Shown here piece after piece: positions 35,660 through 45,115 of a DNA stretch of 64,000 bases. Location: assembly GCA_050247075.1 (NCBI GenBank), contig JBFWUW010000018.1:35061-99060 (forward strand), written 5' to 3'. Position 1 is the first letter of the stretch. The number at the start of each line of letters is the position of its first letter. Below the pieces are notes generated by a model. It saw only the letters and a list, made by a program, of their open reading frames with translations. It was not told the DNA's origin and did no database searches. The translations under genes were made by a program, and so were the position numbers. Source of the stretch: JBFWUW01 sp050247075. GTDB lineage: Bacteria > Planctomycetota > Planctomycetia > Pirellulales > JBFWUW01.

Positions 35660-36922
35660 ATGCGCGGCTGGCAACTCCTAGGAATCACAATTGTTTGCGT
35701 CTCTCTGGCCGGTGGTTGCGGGTCTTCCGCCACGGCCGGCAAGTCCTCCGAGCCGCCCGCTAAGGTGGCGGAAATTGCCAACGAGGAAAAGCTCAACACG
35801 ATTGAACTCACTCCCCAAGCGGCAGAACGTCTGGGGATTGAGACCGCCCAGGTTGAACACCGTGCCCTGGCCCGCGTTCGCACCTATGGTGGCGAAGTGA
35901 CGCTGCCGCCTGGCGCGTCGATCATTGTTTCCGCCCCTTTGCCAGGCACTCTGCAAACTCCCCCCGATTCCCTGCCGGTCAAGGCGGGCGTCGCGGTTGA
36001 GGACGAGCAGCCCATCCTGTCGCTGCTTCCTCTATTGTCGCCCGAGCGGGACGTGTTGACCCCCACGGAAAAGGTCAATTTGGCGCAGGCCCGTAATTTG
36101 ATCGCCCAATCGCAAATCGATGCCGCGGCCCAGGTGCAACAGGCGGAAGTCCAGGTCGAAGCGGCCCAGATTGTACTAGCCCGGGCCGAGCGTCTGCTGA
36201 GCCAGCAGGCGGGCACCGTGCGGGCCGTTGATGACGCCAAGGCACAGTTGGAGTTGGCCAGTAAGACCTTGAAAGCGGCCAAGATTCGCCAGGAATTGAT
36301 GGAAGGGATTCAGCTCGATGCCGAAAAGCCCGGCCAGCAAGAGCCGCTGACACTGGTGGCTCCCCAAGCGGGAATCGTCCGTTCGCTGCATGTCGCGGCG
36401 GGAGAAGTCGTCGCGGCCGGTGCGCCGCTGTTCGAGATCATGGACGGCCGCGTTGTCTGGATCAAGACACCGGTCTACGTCGGCGAGTTGGATGAGATAG
36501 CCGAAGAGGCGGACGCCCGCGTGAGCAGCCTGGCCGATACGGCGGGCGGCACCGCCTTGACCGCCACTCCCATCAGCGCTCCTCCCACGGCGCTGCCATT
36601 GGCCTCGGCGGTCGATCTGTACTATCGCCTCGACAATAGCGCTGGCGCGCTACGTCCCGGCCAACGGGTCGGCGTGCAGTTAAAACTGAAGGGGACCGAC
36701 GAAGACCGGCTGTTCGCCTGGTCGGCGGTGATCCACGACATTCAAGGAGGAACTTGGGTCTATGAGCAGGCCGCCCCCCTGACTTACGTCCGCCGGCGAG
36801 TCCAGGTTCGCCACGTTATCGATGGCTGGGCCGTGCTGCGGGATGGTCCCCCGGTGGGTGCGTCCATCGTGACGGCCGGTGCCATGGAATTGTTCGGAAC
36901 CGAATTCGGCTTTGCCAAGTGA
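35660..36922 (+). CDS. RND efflux periplasmic adaptor lipoprotein
   Basis: 420 residues from the ATG at 35660, which gives a lipoprotein signal (VSLAGGC, Cys20); an ATG at 35570 would bury it. The layout is of a membrane fusion protein: a lipoyl-like half (GGEVTLPPGASIIVSAPLPG), an alpha-hairpin (about 150-240, Gln/Ala-rich heptads), a return lipoyl strand (LTLVAPQAGIVRSLHVAAGE) and beta-barrel parts (RPGQRVGVQLKLKG). It couples the inner-membrane pump to the TolC-like channel encoded downstream. It begins a three-gene transcript. Confidence 0.9.
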   Translation: MRGWQLLGITIVCVSLAGGCGSSATAGKSSEPPAKVAEIANEEKLNTIELTPQAAERLGIETAQVEHRALARVRTYGGEVTLPPGASIIVSAPLPGTLQTPPDSLPVKAGVAVEDEQPILSLLPLLSPERDVLTPTEKVNLAQARNLIAQSQIDAAAQVQQAEVQVEAAQIVLARAERLLSQQAGTVRAVDDAKAQLELASKTLKAAKIRQELMEGIQLDAEKPGQQEPLTLVAPQAGIVRSLHVAAGEVVAAGAPLFEIMDGRVVWIKTPVYVGELDEIAEEADARVSSLADTAGGTALTATPISAPPTALPLASAVDLYYRLDNSAGALRPGQRVGVQLKLKGTDEDRLFAWSAVIHDIQGGTWVYEQAAPLTYVRRRVQVRHVIDGWAVLRDGPPVGASIVTAGAMELFGTEFGFAK

Positions 36923-36929
36923 GCCTGCG

Positions 36930-39900
36930 ATGACATGGCTGGTTTCGACATCGCTGCGGTTGCGCGTAATGGTCTTGGCCGCGTCGATCGCGCTGATTGT
37001 CTTTGGCGTCCGCACGCTGCGGCATACGCCGTTGGATGTCTTTCCGGAATTCGCCCCTCCGCTGGTGGAGATTCAGACGGAAGCCCCCGGTTTGTCCACC
37101 GAGGAGGTCGAAAGCCTGATCACCATGCCGTTGGAAAACGCGCTGAACGGCACCCCGTTCTTGAAAACCATCCGCTCCAAGTCGGTGCTGGGCCTGTCGT
37201 CGGTGGTGCTCATCTTTCAAGACGGATCCGATCTGATCAAGGTGCGGCAACTCGTTCAAGAACGCCTGGCGACCGAGGCCAGCCGCTTGCCGACGGTGGC
37301 GCATGCTCCCGTGGTGCTCTCGCCGTTGTCCTCCACCAGCCGTGTGCTAAAAATCGGCGTGACTTCCCAGACGCTGTCGCAAATGGAAATGACGCTGTTG
37401 GCGCGGTGGACCATTCGGCCCCGGCTGATGTCGGTCTCGGGCGTGGCCAACGTGGCGATTTGGGGCCAGCGCGACAAGCAATACCAGGTGCTGATCGACC
37501 CGCAACGGCTACAGTCGCACGAAGTCACCCTGGGTGCCGTCGAGCGGTCCGCCGCCGACGCCACGCTGCTGGCCGGTGGAGGCTTCATCGACACTCCCAA
37601 CCAGCGGTTGGCCATTCGGCAGGCGATCGGCATTCGCACGGCGGAGGACCTGGGCGAAGCCGTGGTCGATTTCCGCGGCGGCGCGCCGCTGCGGTTGCGC
37701 GACGTGGCCGACGTGGTGGAAGGCTTTCCCACGCCCATTGGCGATGCCATTGTCAACGACGTGCCCGGCCTGCTGCTGATTGTGGAAAAACAGCCGTGGG
37801 GCAACACGCTGGAAGTCACCCACCAGGTGGAAGCCGCGCTAGCTTCGTTGCAATTGGGTTTTGGCGATGCGCTGGAGATCGACTCCCAAATCTTTCGCCC
37901 GGCCACCTTTATCGAACGCTCGCTGGGAAATCTATCGCACGCCATGCTGTTGGGCTGCGTGCTGGTGATAGTGATTCTGGCGACGTTTTTGTACGAATGG
38001 CGCACGGCGCTAATTAGCATTACGGCCATCCCCTTATCGTTGATCGCCGCGGCGCTGGTGCTGCATTACCGGGGAGGCACGCTAAATACCATGGTCCTGG
38101 CGGGCCTGGTGATCGCCCTGGGAGAGGTTGTCGACGATGCCATTATCGACGTTGAAAACATCCTTCGCCGCCTGCATCTCAATCGGGCGCTGTCTCAGCC
38201 GTTGCCGGCCTTTCAGGTCGTGTTCCAGGCTTCGCTGGAAGTCCGCAGCGCCGTGGTCTATGCCAGCCTGATCGTGACCCTGGTCTTTCTGCCCATTCTG
38301 TTCTTAGACGGCGTGGCGGGGTCTTTCTTCCGGCCGCTGGCGATTGCCTACATCCTGGCCATTTTGGCCTCGCTGCTGGTGGCCCTGACGGTAACGCCCG
38401 CCTTGTCGCTGATGTTGCTGCCGCGCAACCTGCCGCGCAACCACGATTCACCCGTGGCCCGGGGATTGAAAGCCGCTTACGCGCGGTGGCTGCCGCCGCT
38501 GGTGGCCCGGCCCAAGTTGGCGCTGGTGCTGATCGTGGCCACCTTCGCGTTGACGGGCGCGGCGGTGACGCAACTGGGAGAGGAATTCCTGCCGAACTTC
38601 AAAGAGTCGGACTTCTTGATGCATTGGGTGGAAAAGCCCGGCTCATCGCTGGATGCCATGCAGCGGATAACCATTCGCGCCAGCAAGGAGCTGCGGTCGG
38701 TTCCTGGCGTCCACCATTTTGGTTCGCACATTGGCCGCGCCGAGGTGGCGGACGAGGTCGTGGGGCCCAACTTTACCGAACTCTGGATCAGCGTCGATCC
38801 CGATGTCGATCTGGAGGAAACCATCGGCAAGGTGCAATCGGTGGTGGATGGCTACCCCGGCCTGCATCGTGACTTGCTGACCTACCTCAAAGAGCGGATC
38901 AAAGAAGTCCTCAGCGGCGCGGGTGCCACCATTGTGGTGCGGACCTACGGGCCCGACCTGGCCGTGTTGCGGGCCAAAGGCAACGAAATCAAGGGGGTGA
39001 TGGCCGATATACCAGGCGTGGTGAATCTCAAGGTCGAGACCCAAACACTGGTGCCGCAGATCCAAGTGGAACTGCGGCCCGACGCCGCGGCCCGGTTTGG
39101 ATTGACGCCAGGTACCGTGCGCCACGCCGTGGCGACACTGGTACAGGGAACCAAAGTCGGCCAGGTCTATTTCGACCAAAAGGCGTTTGATGTCACCGTT
39201 CGCGGGGAGTCCCATTTGCGGACCGATCTGGCATCGCTGAGGATGATTCCTATCGACCTGCCGCAAGGCGGCCATGTCTTGTTGAATGACGTGGCGGACG
39301 TGTTCATTGTGCCCGCCCCCAACGAAATCAAACGCGAAAGCGCCTCGCGGCGAATCGATGTCACCTGCAACGTGCAGGGCCGCGACTTGGGCAGCGTGGC
39401 CCGCGAGATTGAAGAGCGGGTCACGGGGCTGTCGTTCGGCCACGAGTACCACCCGGAGTTTCTCGGCGAGTATGCCGCCCGGCAAAGTTCGCAACGGCGG
39501 TTGCTGGCGTTGTCGGCCCTGTCGCTGGTCGGCATTCTGTTGCTGTTGCATGTCGATTTTCGGTCGTGGCGAATTACCATGTTGGTCTTCTTGACGATCC
39601 CCTTCGCCCTGGTCGGCGGCGTCATCGGCGCGTTCCTTCAAGGGGGAGTCTTGTCGCTCGGTTCGCTGGTTGGGTTTGTGACCGTACTGGGTATCGCGGC
39701 CCGCAACGGCATCATGCTGGTCAGCCATTACCGGCACCTGGAGGAGTCCGAGGGCCAGCCCTTCAGCATCGAACTTGTCCTCCGCGGCGCGACGGAGCGG
39801 TTGATACCGATCCTCATGACGGCGCTGGCGACCGGATTGGCGCTGGTGCCGCTGGTCATCTCCGGCAACAAGCCGGGCCACGAGATTGAGTTCCCCATGG

Positions 39901-40010
39901 CAGCCGTCATCTTGGGCGGACTGGTGACGTCTACCTTGCTCAATCTGTTTCTGCTGCCGCCGCTGTACGCGGTGGTGGGCAGGGCGGCTTGGACGCCGGA
40001 AGAACGCTAG
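36930..40010 (+). CDS. RND efflux pump, heavy-metal (CusA/CzcA-like) class
   Basis: 1026 residues. The classic two-fold RND layout is seen: N-terminal helix, a large porter domain, six helices, then the same again. Near the N-terminus is FPEFAPPLVEIQTEAPGLS. Helix 4 holds the proton-relay aspartates (ALGEVVDDAIIDVENI). Late helices include LGIAARNGIMLVSHYRHL. The helix-4 pattern fits the HME family rather than AcrB drug pumps. Substrates are not predicted: the methionine relay of CusA was not clearly identified. The gene starts 7 bases after the adaptor stop. Confidence 0.93.
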   Translation: MTWLVSTSLRLRVMVLAASIALIVFGVRTLRHTPLDVFPEFAPPLVEIQTEAPGLSTEEVESLITMPLENALNGTPFLKTIRSKSVLGLSSVVLIFQDGSDLIKVRQLVQERLATEASRLPTVAHAPVVLSPLSSTSRVLKIGVTSQTLSQMEMTLLARWTIRPRLMSVSGVANVAIWGQRDKQYQVLIDPQRLQSHEVTLGAVERSAADATLLAGGGFIDTPNQRLAIRQAIGIRTAEDLGEAVVDFRGGAPLRLRDVADVVEGFPTPIGDAIVNDVPGLLLIVEKQPWGNTLEVTHQVEAALASLQLGFGDALEIDSQIFRPATFIERSLGNLSHAMLLGCVLVIVILATFLYEWRTALISITAIPLSLIAAALVLHYRGGTLNTMVLAGLVIALGEVVDDAIIDVENILRRLHLNRALSQPLPAFQVVFQASLEVRSAVVYASLIVTLVFLPILFLDGVAGSFFRPLAIAYILAILASLLVALTVTPALSLMLLPRNLPRNHDSPVARGLKAAYARWLPPLVARPKLALVLIVATFALTGAAVTQLGEEFLPNFKESDFLMHWVEKPGSSLDAMQRITIRASKELRSVPGVHHFGSHIGRAEVADEVVGPNFTELWISVDPDVDLEETIGKVQSVVDGYPGLHRDLLTYLKERIKEVLSGAGATIVVRTYGPDLAVLRAKGNEIKGVMADIPGVVNLKVETQTLVPQIQVELRPDAAARFGLTPGTVRHAVATLVQGTKVGQVYFDQKAFDVTVRGESHLRTDLASLRMIPIDLPQGGHVLLNDVADVFIVPAPNEIKRESASRRIDVTCNVQGRDLGSVAREIEERVTGLSFGHEYHPEFLGEYAARQSSQRRLLALSALSLVGILLLLHVDFRSWRITMLVFLTIPFALVGGVIGAFLQGGVLSLGSLVGFVTVLGIAARNGIMLVSHYRHLEESEGQPFSIELVLRGATERLIPILMTALATGLALVPLVISGNKPGHEIEFPMAAVILGGLVTSTLLNLFLLPPLYAVVGRAAWTPEER

Positions 40011-40192
40011 CAGCGCGCTGCTAGCCATGTATTGCTGGCGCTCGTCCTTGACGGTTGGGCAGTCGTGGCCATCAGCCGCGGGCCGTCGCGCCGTGTTCCG
40101 CCAACCAGATTGGCCGAAGCACTTCCGTTGGGCCGATGAGTCTAAGGGATTCCCTTTCTCTCTTCGATCGGTCTCAACCATCGCGAACCGGC

Positions 40193-41794
40193 ATGCGGCT
40201 GTCAGGCTCGAACAGACCGTGCTGGAAGTGGTTGGCGATGGCCGCGCTGGCGCTCGCCGGCTGCCGTAGCGCGGCCGCGGGCAAGCAGCCAGGCAGTCCG
40301 CCAGCCGCCTCCACAAACACGCTGGCAGCCCATGCGCCTGTTGCCATGCAAACGCCGTTGCCCCCCCAGCGGCTGCCACCGATAGAACATTCCTCAAATG
40401 TCCAACTGGCGGCGGCGGTGGAGGAGTTGCCGCAAAATCCCACTGGGAACGGTCCGACGGAACCGGTCTTGGCGGGGCAGCCCGAAAAACTGCTCTCCGG
40501 CGACGTGGCACGGCCCATCCGGATAGCGCTGTTTGACGCCATCGAAACCTCGCTGATGCAGAACCCAGACCTGACGGCACTCCGCCGCAACGAGGGGGTC
40601 AGCGTCGGGGCCTTGGGCGTGGCCCAGACCTATCCCTTCAATCCGTATGTGCAAGTGCAGGTCACCCCCTTTCAACATGTGCCGGTGATCGGGTCCAGAG
40701 CCACGGCGCACTACGTGTTGGTGATGCAGACCATTCAGTTGGCGCACCAGCAGCGGCATCGGGAATCGATGGCCCTGGCGGCCTTGCAATCGGTGCGGTG
40801 GAACATTTTGCAGGCGGAATTGCTGAACATCGCGCTGACCGAGCGGCTCTACTTCACCGCCCAGTATCTAAAAGGCGTGCGCGATCTGCAGTTTGCCAAC
40901 GCCGAGGTCAACCGCCAACTGCTGTCGGTTGTGGAAAAACAACTGGCGGCGGGCGACGCTACCGGTGCCGATGCCGCCATCGCCCGGCTCGACAACCAAT
41001 CCGCCAGGCAACAGGCCGAACTCGCCGACGCCAACTACCAGGCGGCCCTGCTGGATCTGCGGCGGCAATTGAATCTGCCGCTGGAGATTCCTTGCGAACT
41101 GGCCGGCGGACTGGAGGACATTCACTGGGCCTCCGCGGCGGGCGACAATCTGCTGCGGATGAAGTGCGGCCTGTTCGCGGTCGATTCCACCGACAGCGGC
41201 CCCTTGCCTGCTATCGGCCAATCGCCCCTGGCCGATCTGGTCGCTGGCCGGCCCGACGTGCTGGCCGCCCACGCCGACCTGGCCGCCGCCAACGCCAATG
41301 CCAGCCTGGCGAATGCGTCGCGCGTTCCCGACCTGCAAGTCGGCCCCTACTACGCGCGGAATGAAGGCAACGCTACCTTTGTGGGCCTTCGCGCACAAAT
41401 GGATGTGCCGGTTTGGAATACCGGTACGCCGTTGCTGCGCCAGCGGCAGGCCGAATCGCGCCAGCGCCGGGCCGTGTGGGAACAACTCCACGCCCGCGCC
41501 CAGATCGAGGCACAAACGGCCATCGACCGCTACGAACGGGCGCGAAGGCTGGTTGCCGCGGGTCGCCAGGCGCAAGGGGAATCGCTCCCTACGGCGCTGG
41601 CCCGTCTGGAGGAACAATTTCGCGCGGGCGACATCGACATCATCCGGGTGGTAACTGCCCGCACCAGCCTGCTCCAGGTCCGCCGCGTCGCGCTCGATTC
41701 CCTGAACGAGCTGGCCCAGTCCGCCGCCGCCGTAACCGCCGCCACCGGCATCCGGCCCGAGCTGCTCTTCTCGACCGGGCCGCCGATGCGGTAA
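40193..41794 (+). CDS. TolC-family outer-membrane efflux lipoprotein
   Basis: 533 residues from the ATG at 40193, giving a lipoprotein signal (LALAGC, Cys24); an ATG at 40136 adds 19 residues. A Pro/Ala linker of about 110 residues precedes the first OEP domain (LFDAIETSLMQNPDLTALRR), with long helices (QTIQLAHQQRHRESMALAAL). The second domain repeats the pattern (ADLVAGRPDVLAAHADLAAA; VWNTGTPLLRQRQAESRQRR). It forms the outer-membrane exit duct for the upstream pump. It begins about 180 bases beyond the pump gene and ends the operon. Confidence 0.9.
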   Translation: MRLSGSNRPCWKWLAMAALALAGCRSAAAGKQPGSPPAASTNTLAAHAPVAMQTPLPPQRLPPIEHSSNVQLAAAVEELPQNPTGNGPTEPVLAGQPEKLLSGDVARPIRIALFDAIETSLMQNPDLTALRRNEGVSVGALGVAQTYPFNPYVQVQVTPFQHVPVIGSRATAHYVLVMQTIQLAHQQRHRESMALAALQSVRWNILQAELLNIALTERLYFTAQYLKGVRDLQFANAEVNRQLLSVVEKQLAAGDATGADAAIARLDNQSARQQAELADANYQAALLDLRRQLNLPLEIPCELAGGLEDIHWASAAGDNLLRMKCGLFAVDSTDSGPLPAIGQSPLADLVAGRPDVLAAHADLAAANANASLANASRVPDLQVGPYYARNEGNATFVGLRAQMDVPVWNTGTPLLRQRQAESRQRRAVWEQLHARAQIEAQTAIDRYERARRLVAAGRQAQGESLPTALARLEEQFRAGDIDIIRVVTARTSLLQVRRVALDSLNELAQSAAAVTAATGIRPELLFSTGPPMR

Positions 41795-41982
41795 GGAGAG
41801 GACTCGCAACATCCTCTCAACCTCGCCCCATTTCTAGGAAAGCAACTGCCGGCCAGGCGGGGCATGGCGGCAATCACCCAAACAAAAAGATGGGCGTCCT
41901 TGGTTGGCCACGGACGGAATGCGAGCACTAGCTTGCGATGCAGCCCACGCTATAGCCTGCCTATCGTGGTCTCAAGTCCACC

Positions 41983-43722
41983 CTACGGCCCAAAGATGGG
42001 CTTTGTATCAGCCGGCAGCTTGCTGATGTCGAATGCCGGGTGGCTGCCGTAGGGGTTGTAGAGCGGGTCGCCCACCAGCACCATGACCCACGAATTGAAC
42101 GGCAGCGTGCGATAGTAGCACTCGGCCAGGGTGTACTTGCCGCTCAGCAGCAGCGGAAAGAACTCATCGGGCCGGGGAAAGGCACCCAGGTAGGGTTCGT
42201 GCGTGGGGCCGAGCGTGGCGCACACGCCTTCTTCCAGCATCCGCTTGCACCAGACATTGCTGTTGGCGTCGCGCAGCGTGTGCGCCTCGCCGCTGGCAAT
42301 GTGATAGGCCACCGAGCCGGGCTTCCACTGAAAAGCGCCAATGTAGTTGCTGAGAGAATACCAACCGCAATACAAGGCCGCGTCCGGGCAAGAATCGGCC
42401 GGAAAGAGCGCGTCCTGGTTATCCAGCACCACGTCTTGCTCTTGGCCTTGCATGACTTCGGCCAGGTGCCGCAGGGACTCGTCGTAGTCGGCATAACTGC
42501 CCGGCTGCCGCTGTTTGGCATTCACCGCCAGCCCGCGGGCATCGACATAAAATTTGCCCGACAGGCCCGTTTTTTCCGTTTCCAGCGCCGTATCGACCAG
42601 TTTCTTGCAGAGCTCCAGCGTGGGGGCTTCCAGCCGGGCGACCATCAACGTGGGAAACAGGTTGTTTCCGGTGTTGTTCTGGTAGCGCCAATGCAGCAGG
42701 TTGGGCATCCAGAACAACAAAGGATGGTCGGGCCACAACACCAACGAGAGTTCACTGTCGAAGCTGGCGAAAGTCTCGCCGCGCTGGGCCAGCGTTTGCT
42801 GCTCTTCAATCCACAGCAGCGCCCCCAGCAAGCCGTTGGTCTTTTCCAAAAGCTCCAAGATCAGCCGGTCCCGCTCGGTGCGCTCGGGCAGCAACGACAA
42901 AGCGTTGAAACCAGACAGCAAGCCTTGCAGTTCGCCCCGCAAAAATTCAAACCGGCCGGCCAATTCCGGGGGCGCCTGGGGCTGCTTCAACAGCACCTGC
43001 AGCGATTGCAGTACGGCCGTTTTTCCACCGACCGCCACGCCCAGGCGTTCCAGTTGGGCCGCCGCCGCCCGCCTGTCCTCGGCCGATTCAACTTTCGCGA
43101 CCCGCTCGTTGGCCGCGCGAAAGGCCGTCTCAAACAGCCGGGTCATATCGCGGGCGGAAGCCTCTGGCGGGAGAGGATCGCCGGCTGGGGTTCCCTCGCT
43201 GGCCTGCACGGAGTTGATCTGTTCCAGCAGCATCGGCAGCTTTTGGCGGCGCGACTCGCGTTCGGCCGCCAACTGTTCCAGGCGGCGCTGGCTGTCGACG
43301 GTCGCCACCGCCGCGCCAATCTTGAAGGGGACATCGTAAGTCGTCACCAGGCAGCGGACTTGCCCGCGTAGTTTGTTCTCGTCCAGCCACTTTACAATCG
43401 CCGGCCGCACGCGGGCGGCCCAATCGTCGCGGCTGAGATCGGCTGCTGGCTGGCCATCCAACAGAAAGATGCGCGAAGCGGGGATCTCGCGCGCATGGGC
43501 GTAGTACTCGGCCAACTCCTGGGAAGCCGGACTGTCGCGCATGGCAACAATCGCCACCTCATCGCGATCGAGCGCGCCGGCCTCAGCCGTCCACCCCCAC
43601 CACGGCAAAACAACCGCCGCCCAGGCCAGCCATCGCCCCAACCCCCGGCATCCACCCGCGCAATTCAGCATGTCATCGCCATACCTTCCCAAGTTGCCAA
43701 AAGCTCGCAACGCATCCTTCAT
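41983..43722 (-). CDS. TIGR03790-type protein
   Basis: 579 residues. An N-terminal hydrophobic region (WLAWAAVVLPWWGW) suggests export. The sequence carries features I associate with the TIGR03790 family: early VAIVAMRDSPASQELAEYYA, RCLVTTYDVPFKIG, and a late block with YCGWYSLSNYIGAFQWKPGS then VAYHIASGEAHTLRD. A helical insert sits in the middle. The family is found mainly in planctomycetes and acidobacteria and its function is not established. The gene starts 10 bases downstream of the LRR gene, so the two form a transcript. Confidence 0.78.
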   Translation of the reverse strand: MKDALRAFGNLGRYGDDMLNCAGGCRGLGRWLAWAAVVLPWWGWTAEAGALDRDEVAIVAMRDSPASQELAEYYAHAREIPASRIFLLDGQPAADLSRDDWAARVRPAIVKWLDENKLRGQVRCLVTTYDVPFKIGAAVATVDSQRRLEQLAAERESRRQKLPMLLEQINSVQASEGTPAGDPLPPEASARDMTRLFETAFRAANERVAKVESAEDRRAAAAQLERLGVAVGGKTAVLQSLQVLLKQPQAPPELAGRFEFLRGELQGLLSGFNALSLLPERTERDRLILELLEKTNGLLGALLWIEEQQTLAQRGETFASFDSELSLVLWPDHPLLFWMPNLLHWRYQNNTGNNLFPTLMVARLEAPTLELCKKLVDTALETEKTGLSGKFYVDARGLAVNAKQRQPGSYADYDESLRHLAEVMQGQEQDVVLDNQDALFPADSCPDAALYCGWYSLSNYIGAFQWKPGSVAYHIASGEAHTLRDANSNVWCKRMLEEGVCATLGPTHEPYLGAFPRPDEFFPLLLSGKYTLAECYYRTLPFNSWVMVLVGDPLYNPYGSHPAFDISKLPADTKPIFGP

Positions 43723-43732
43723 CCTTCTGCCT

Positions 43733-44992
43733 TTACCTATGCACCTTGACGTTCGGCAGCGCTTGTTGGAGCTTCTTCACGCCGCTGCGCGTAATGCCCG
43801 TGAAGGCGACTTCGATCTCGCCCAGTTTGGGCAGTTCGGCGGCGATCATTTCCAGGCCGGCGTTGTCGATGGCGGTCGTTTTGATGCTCAGCGTTTCGAT
43901 GTTCTTCAAGGGCAGAATGTGCTTAAGCCCCTCGTTGGTGATCTTGGTGTCTTCCAGGCTCAGCCATTTCAATTCGCTCATGCCGGCCAGATTGGCCAGG
44001 CCGTCATCGGTAATGCGCGTGTGCCACAGGTCGAGCCGTTCCAGCCCGGTCATCCCCTTGATGTTGGCCAGGCCCTCGTCGGTCAACGGAGTTTCGGCGA
44101 AGTCGAGCAGCTTAAGTTTGGTCAGCCCTTGCAGATGGGCCATACCGCTGCCGTTGACCTTGGTATCGCGGACTTCCAGCCGTTTGAGATTGGGCATGCC
44201 TTGCAGATGGATCAGCCCGGCATCCCCCACGTTGGTCCGCATCAAGTAGAGTTCCTCCATCTTGGAGAGTCCCTTGATTCTTTCCAGTCCGCTGTCGGAG
44301 CATTGAGTGTCTTCCAGCGCCAGGCTCTTGAGATTGGAGAACCGTGAAATGATCTCCATGCCGGCATCGGTGATTTGTTGCTGATTGCGAAACTTGAGGG
44401 CCACCAGATTGGTGAGTGCCTCCAGGTGTTTGACCCCCAGGTCCGAAATCGTGACGCAGCCGCGGACATCCAACAGCCGCAACTTGGTCAGCCCCTTCAG
44501 ATGGGCCAGCCCTTCGTCGCCGGTGTTGGTGTACAGCAATTGCAGCCGCTCCAAGTTGGCCAGCTTTTGCAGCGAGGCCAGGCCGGCATCGGTAACGCGG
44601 GTGCTGCGGCGCAGATTCAACCCCTTCAGCTTTTGCAGCGGAGCCAGCAAGGCCACTCCGTCGTCGGTGATGGAGGTGTTCTCCAGCGTCAGATCGACCA
44701 AATTGGTAAGCTTGCCAATGTCGGCGATTCCCTTATCGGAAATCTCCGCCCCCCACAGCACCAGCTTTTCCAGTTGGGTCAACGCGGCGATTTGCGTCAA
44801 GTCGGCGTCGGTGGTCTGGGCGCCGTGCAAGTCGACGGCGGTTACGTGGCCATCCTCCGCATAGGTGAGCTTGCCATCCAGTTTTTCCACCGCCGCCACG
44901 GCGGCGGCTTCCTCGGGCAGCGGCGCGGCAATCGCCCCAGCGGCGTTCCAACCAGCCCACAACATGCCACAAGCGATCAACGCACAACGCAT
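43733..44992 (-). CDS. Exported leucine-rich repeat protein
   Basis: 419 residues. A signal peptide (MRCALIACGMLWAGWNAAGAIAA) precedes about 14 leucine-rich repeats of roughly 24 residues, with the pattern LTxLxxLxLxxTxITDxGLAxL, that is, the TD-rich cysteine-containing/GALA-like class. Repeats run almost from residue 50 to the end with no visible second domain. LRR arcs bind proteins; the target is unknown. It is the first gene of a pair with the TIGR03790 gene, so the LRR may present or recognise its product. Confidence 0.85.
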   Translation of the reverse strand: MRCALIACGMLWAGWNAAGAIAAPLPEEAAAVAAVEKLDGKLTYAEDGHVTAVDLHGAQTTDADLTQIAALTQLEKLVLWGAEISDKGIADIGKLTNLVDLTLENTSITDDGVALLAPLQKLKGLNLRRSTRVTDAGLASLQKLANLERLQLLYTNTGDEGLAHLKGLTKLRLLDVRGCVTISDLGVKHLEALTNLVALKFRNQQQITDAGMEIISRFSNLKSLALEDTQCSDSGLERIKGLSKMEELYLMRTNVGDAGLIHLQGMPNLKRLEVRDTKVNGSGMAHLQGLTKLKLLDFAETPLTDEGLANIKGMTGLERLDLWHTRITDDGLANLAGMSELKWLSLEDTKITNEGLKHILPLKNIETLSIKTTAIDNAGLEMIAAELPKLGEIEVAFTGITRSGVKKLQQALPNVKVHR

Positions 44993-45115
44993 AAACCTAT
45001 TTCTCCCAGCCTCTGGGCGAGGCCTAGTCTTTACTTTTGAAAAAAGGCAGCCAACCGCGCGGCCGCCGGTACCCCGCTATGATGAACGGACAGCCGGTTG
45101 AATGCAATTGCCGGC

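Noticed and set aside
38643..40580. 645-codon open frame on the minus strand
   Set aside because: Covers the end of the RND pump and the start of the TolC-like gene on the other strand; both are well supported.
42040..43371. 443-codon open frame on the plus strand
   Set aside because: Opposite the TIGR03790-type gene; Gln/Arg-rich composition typical of a shadow frame.
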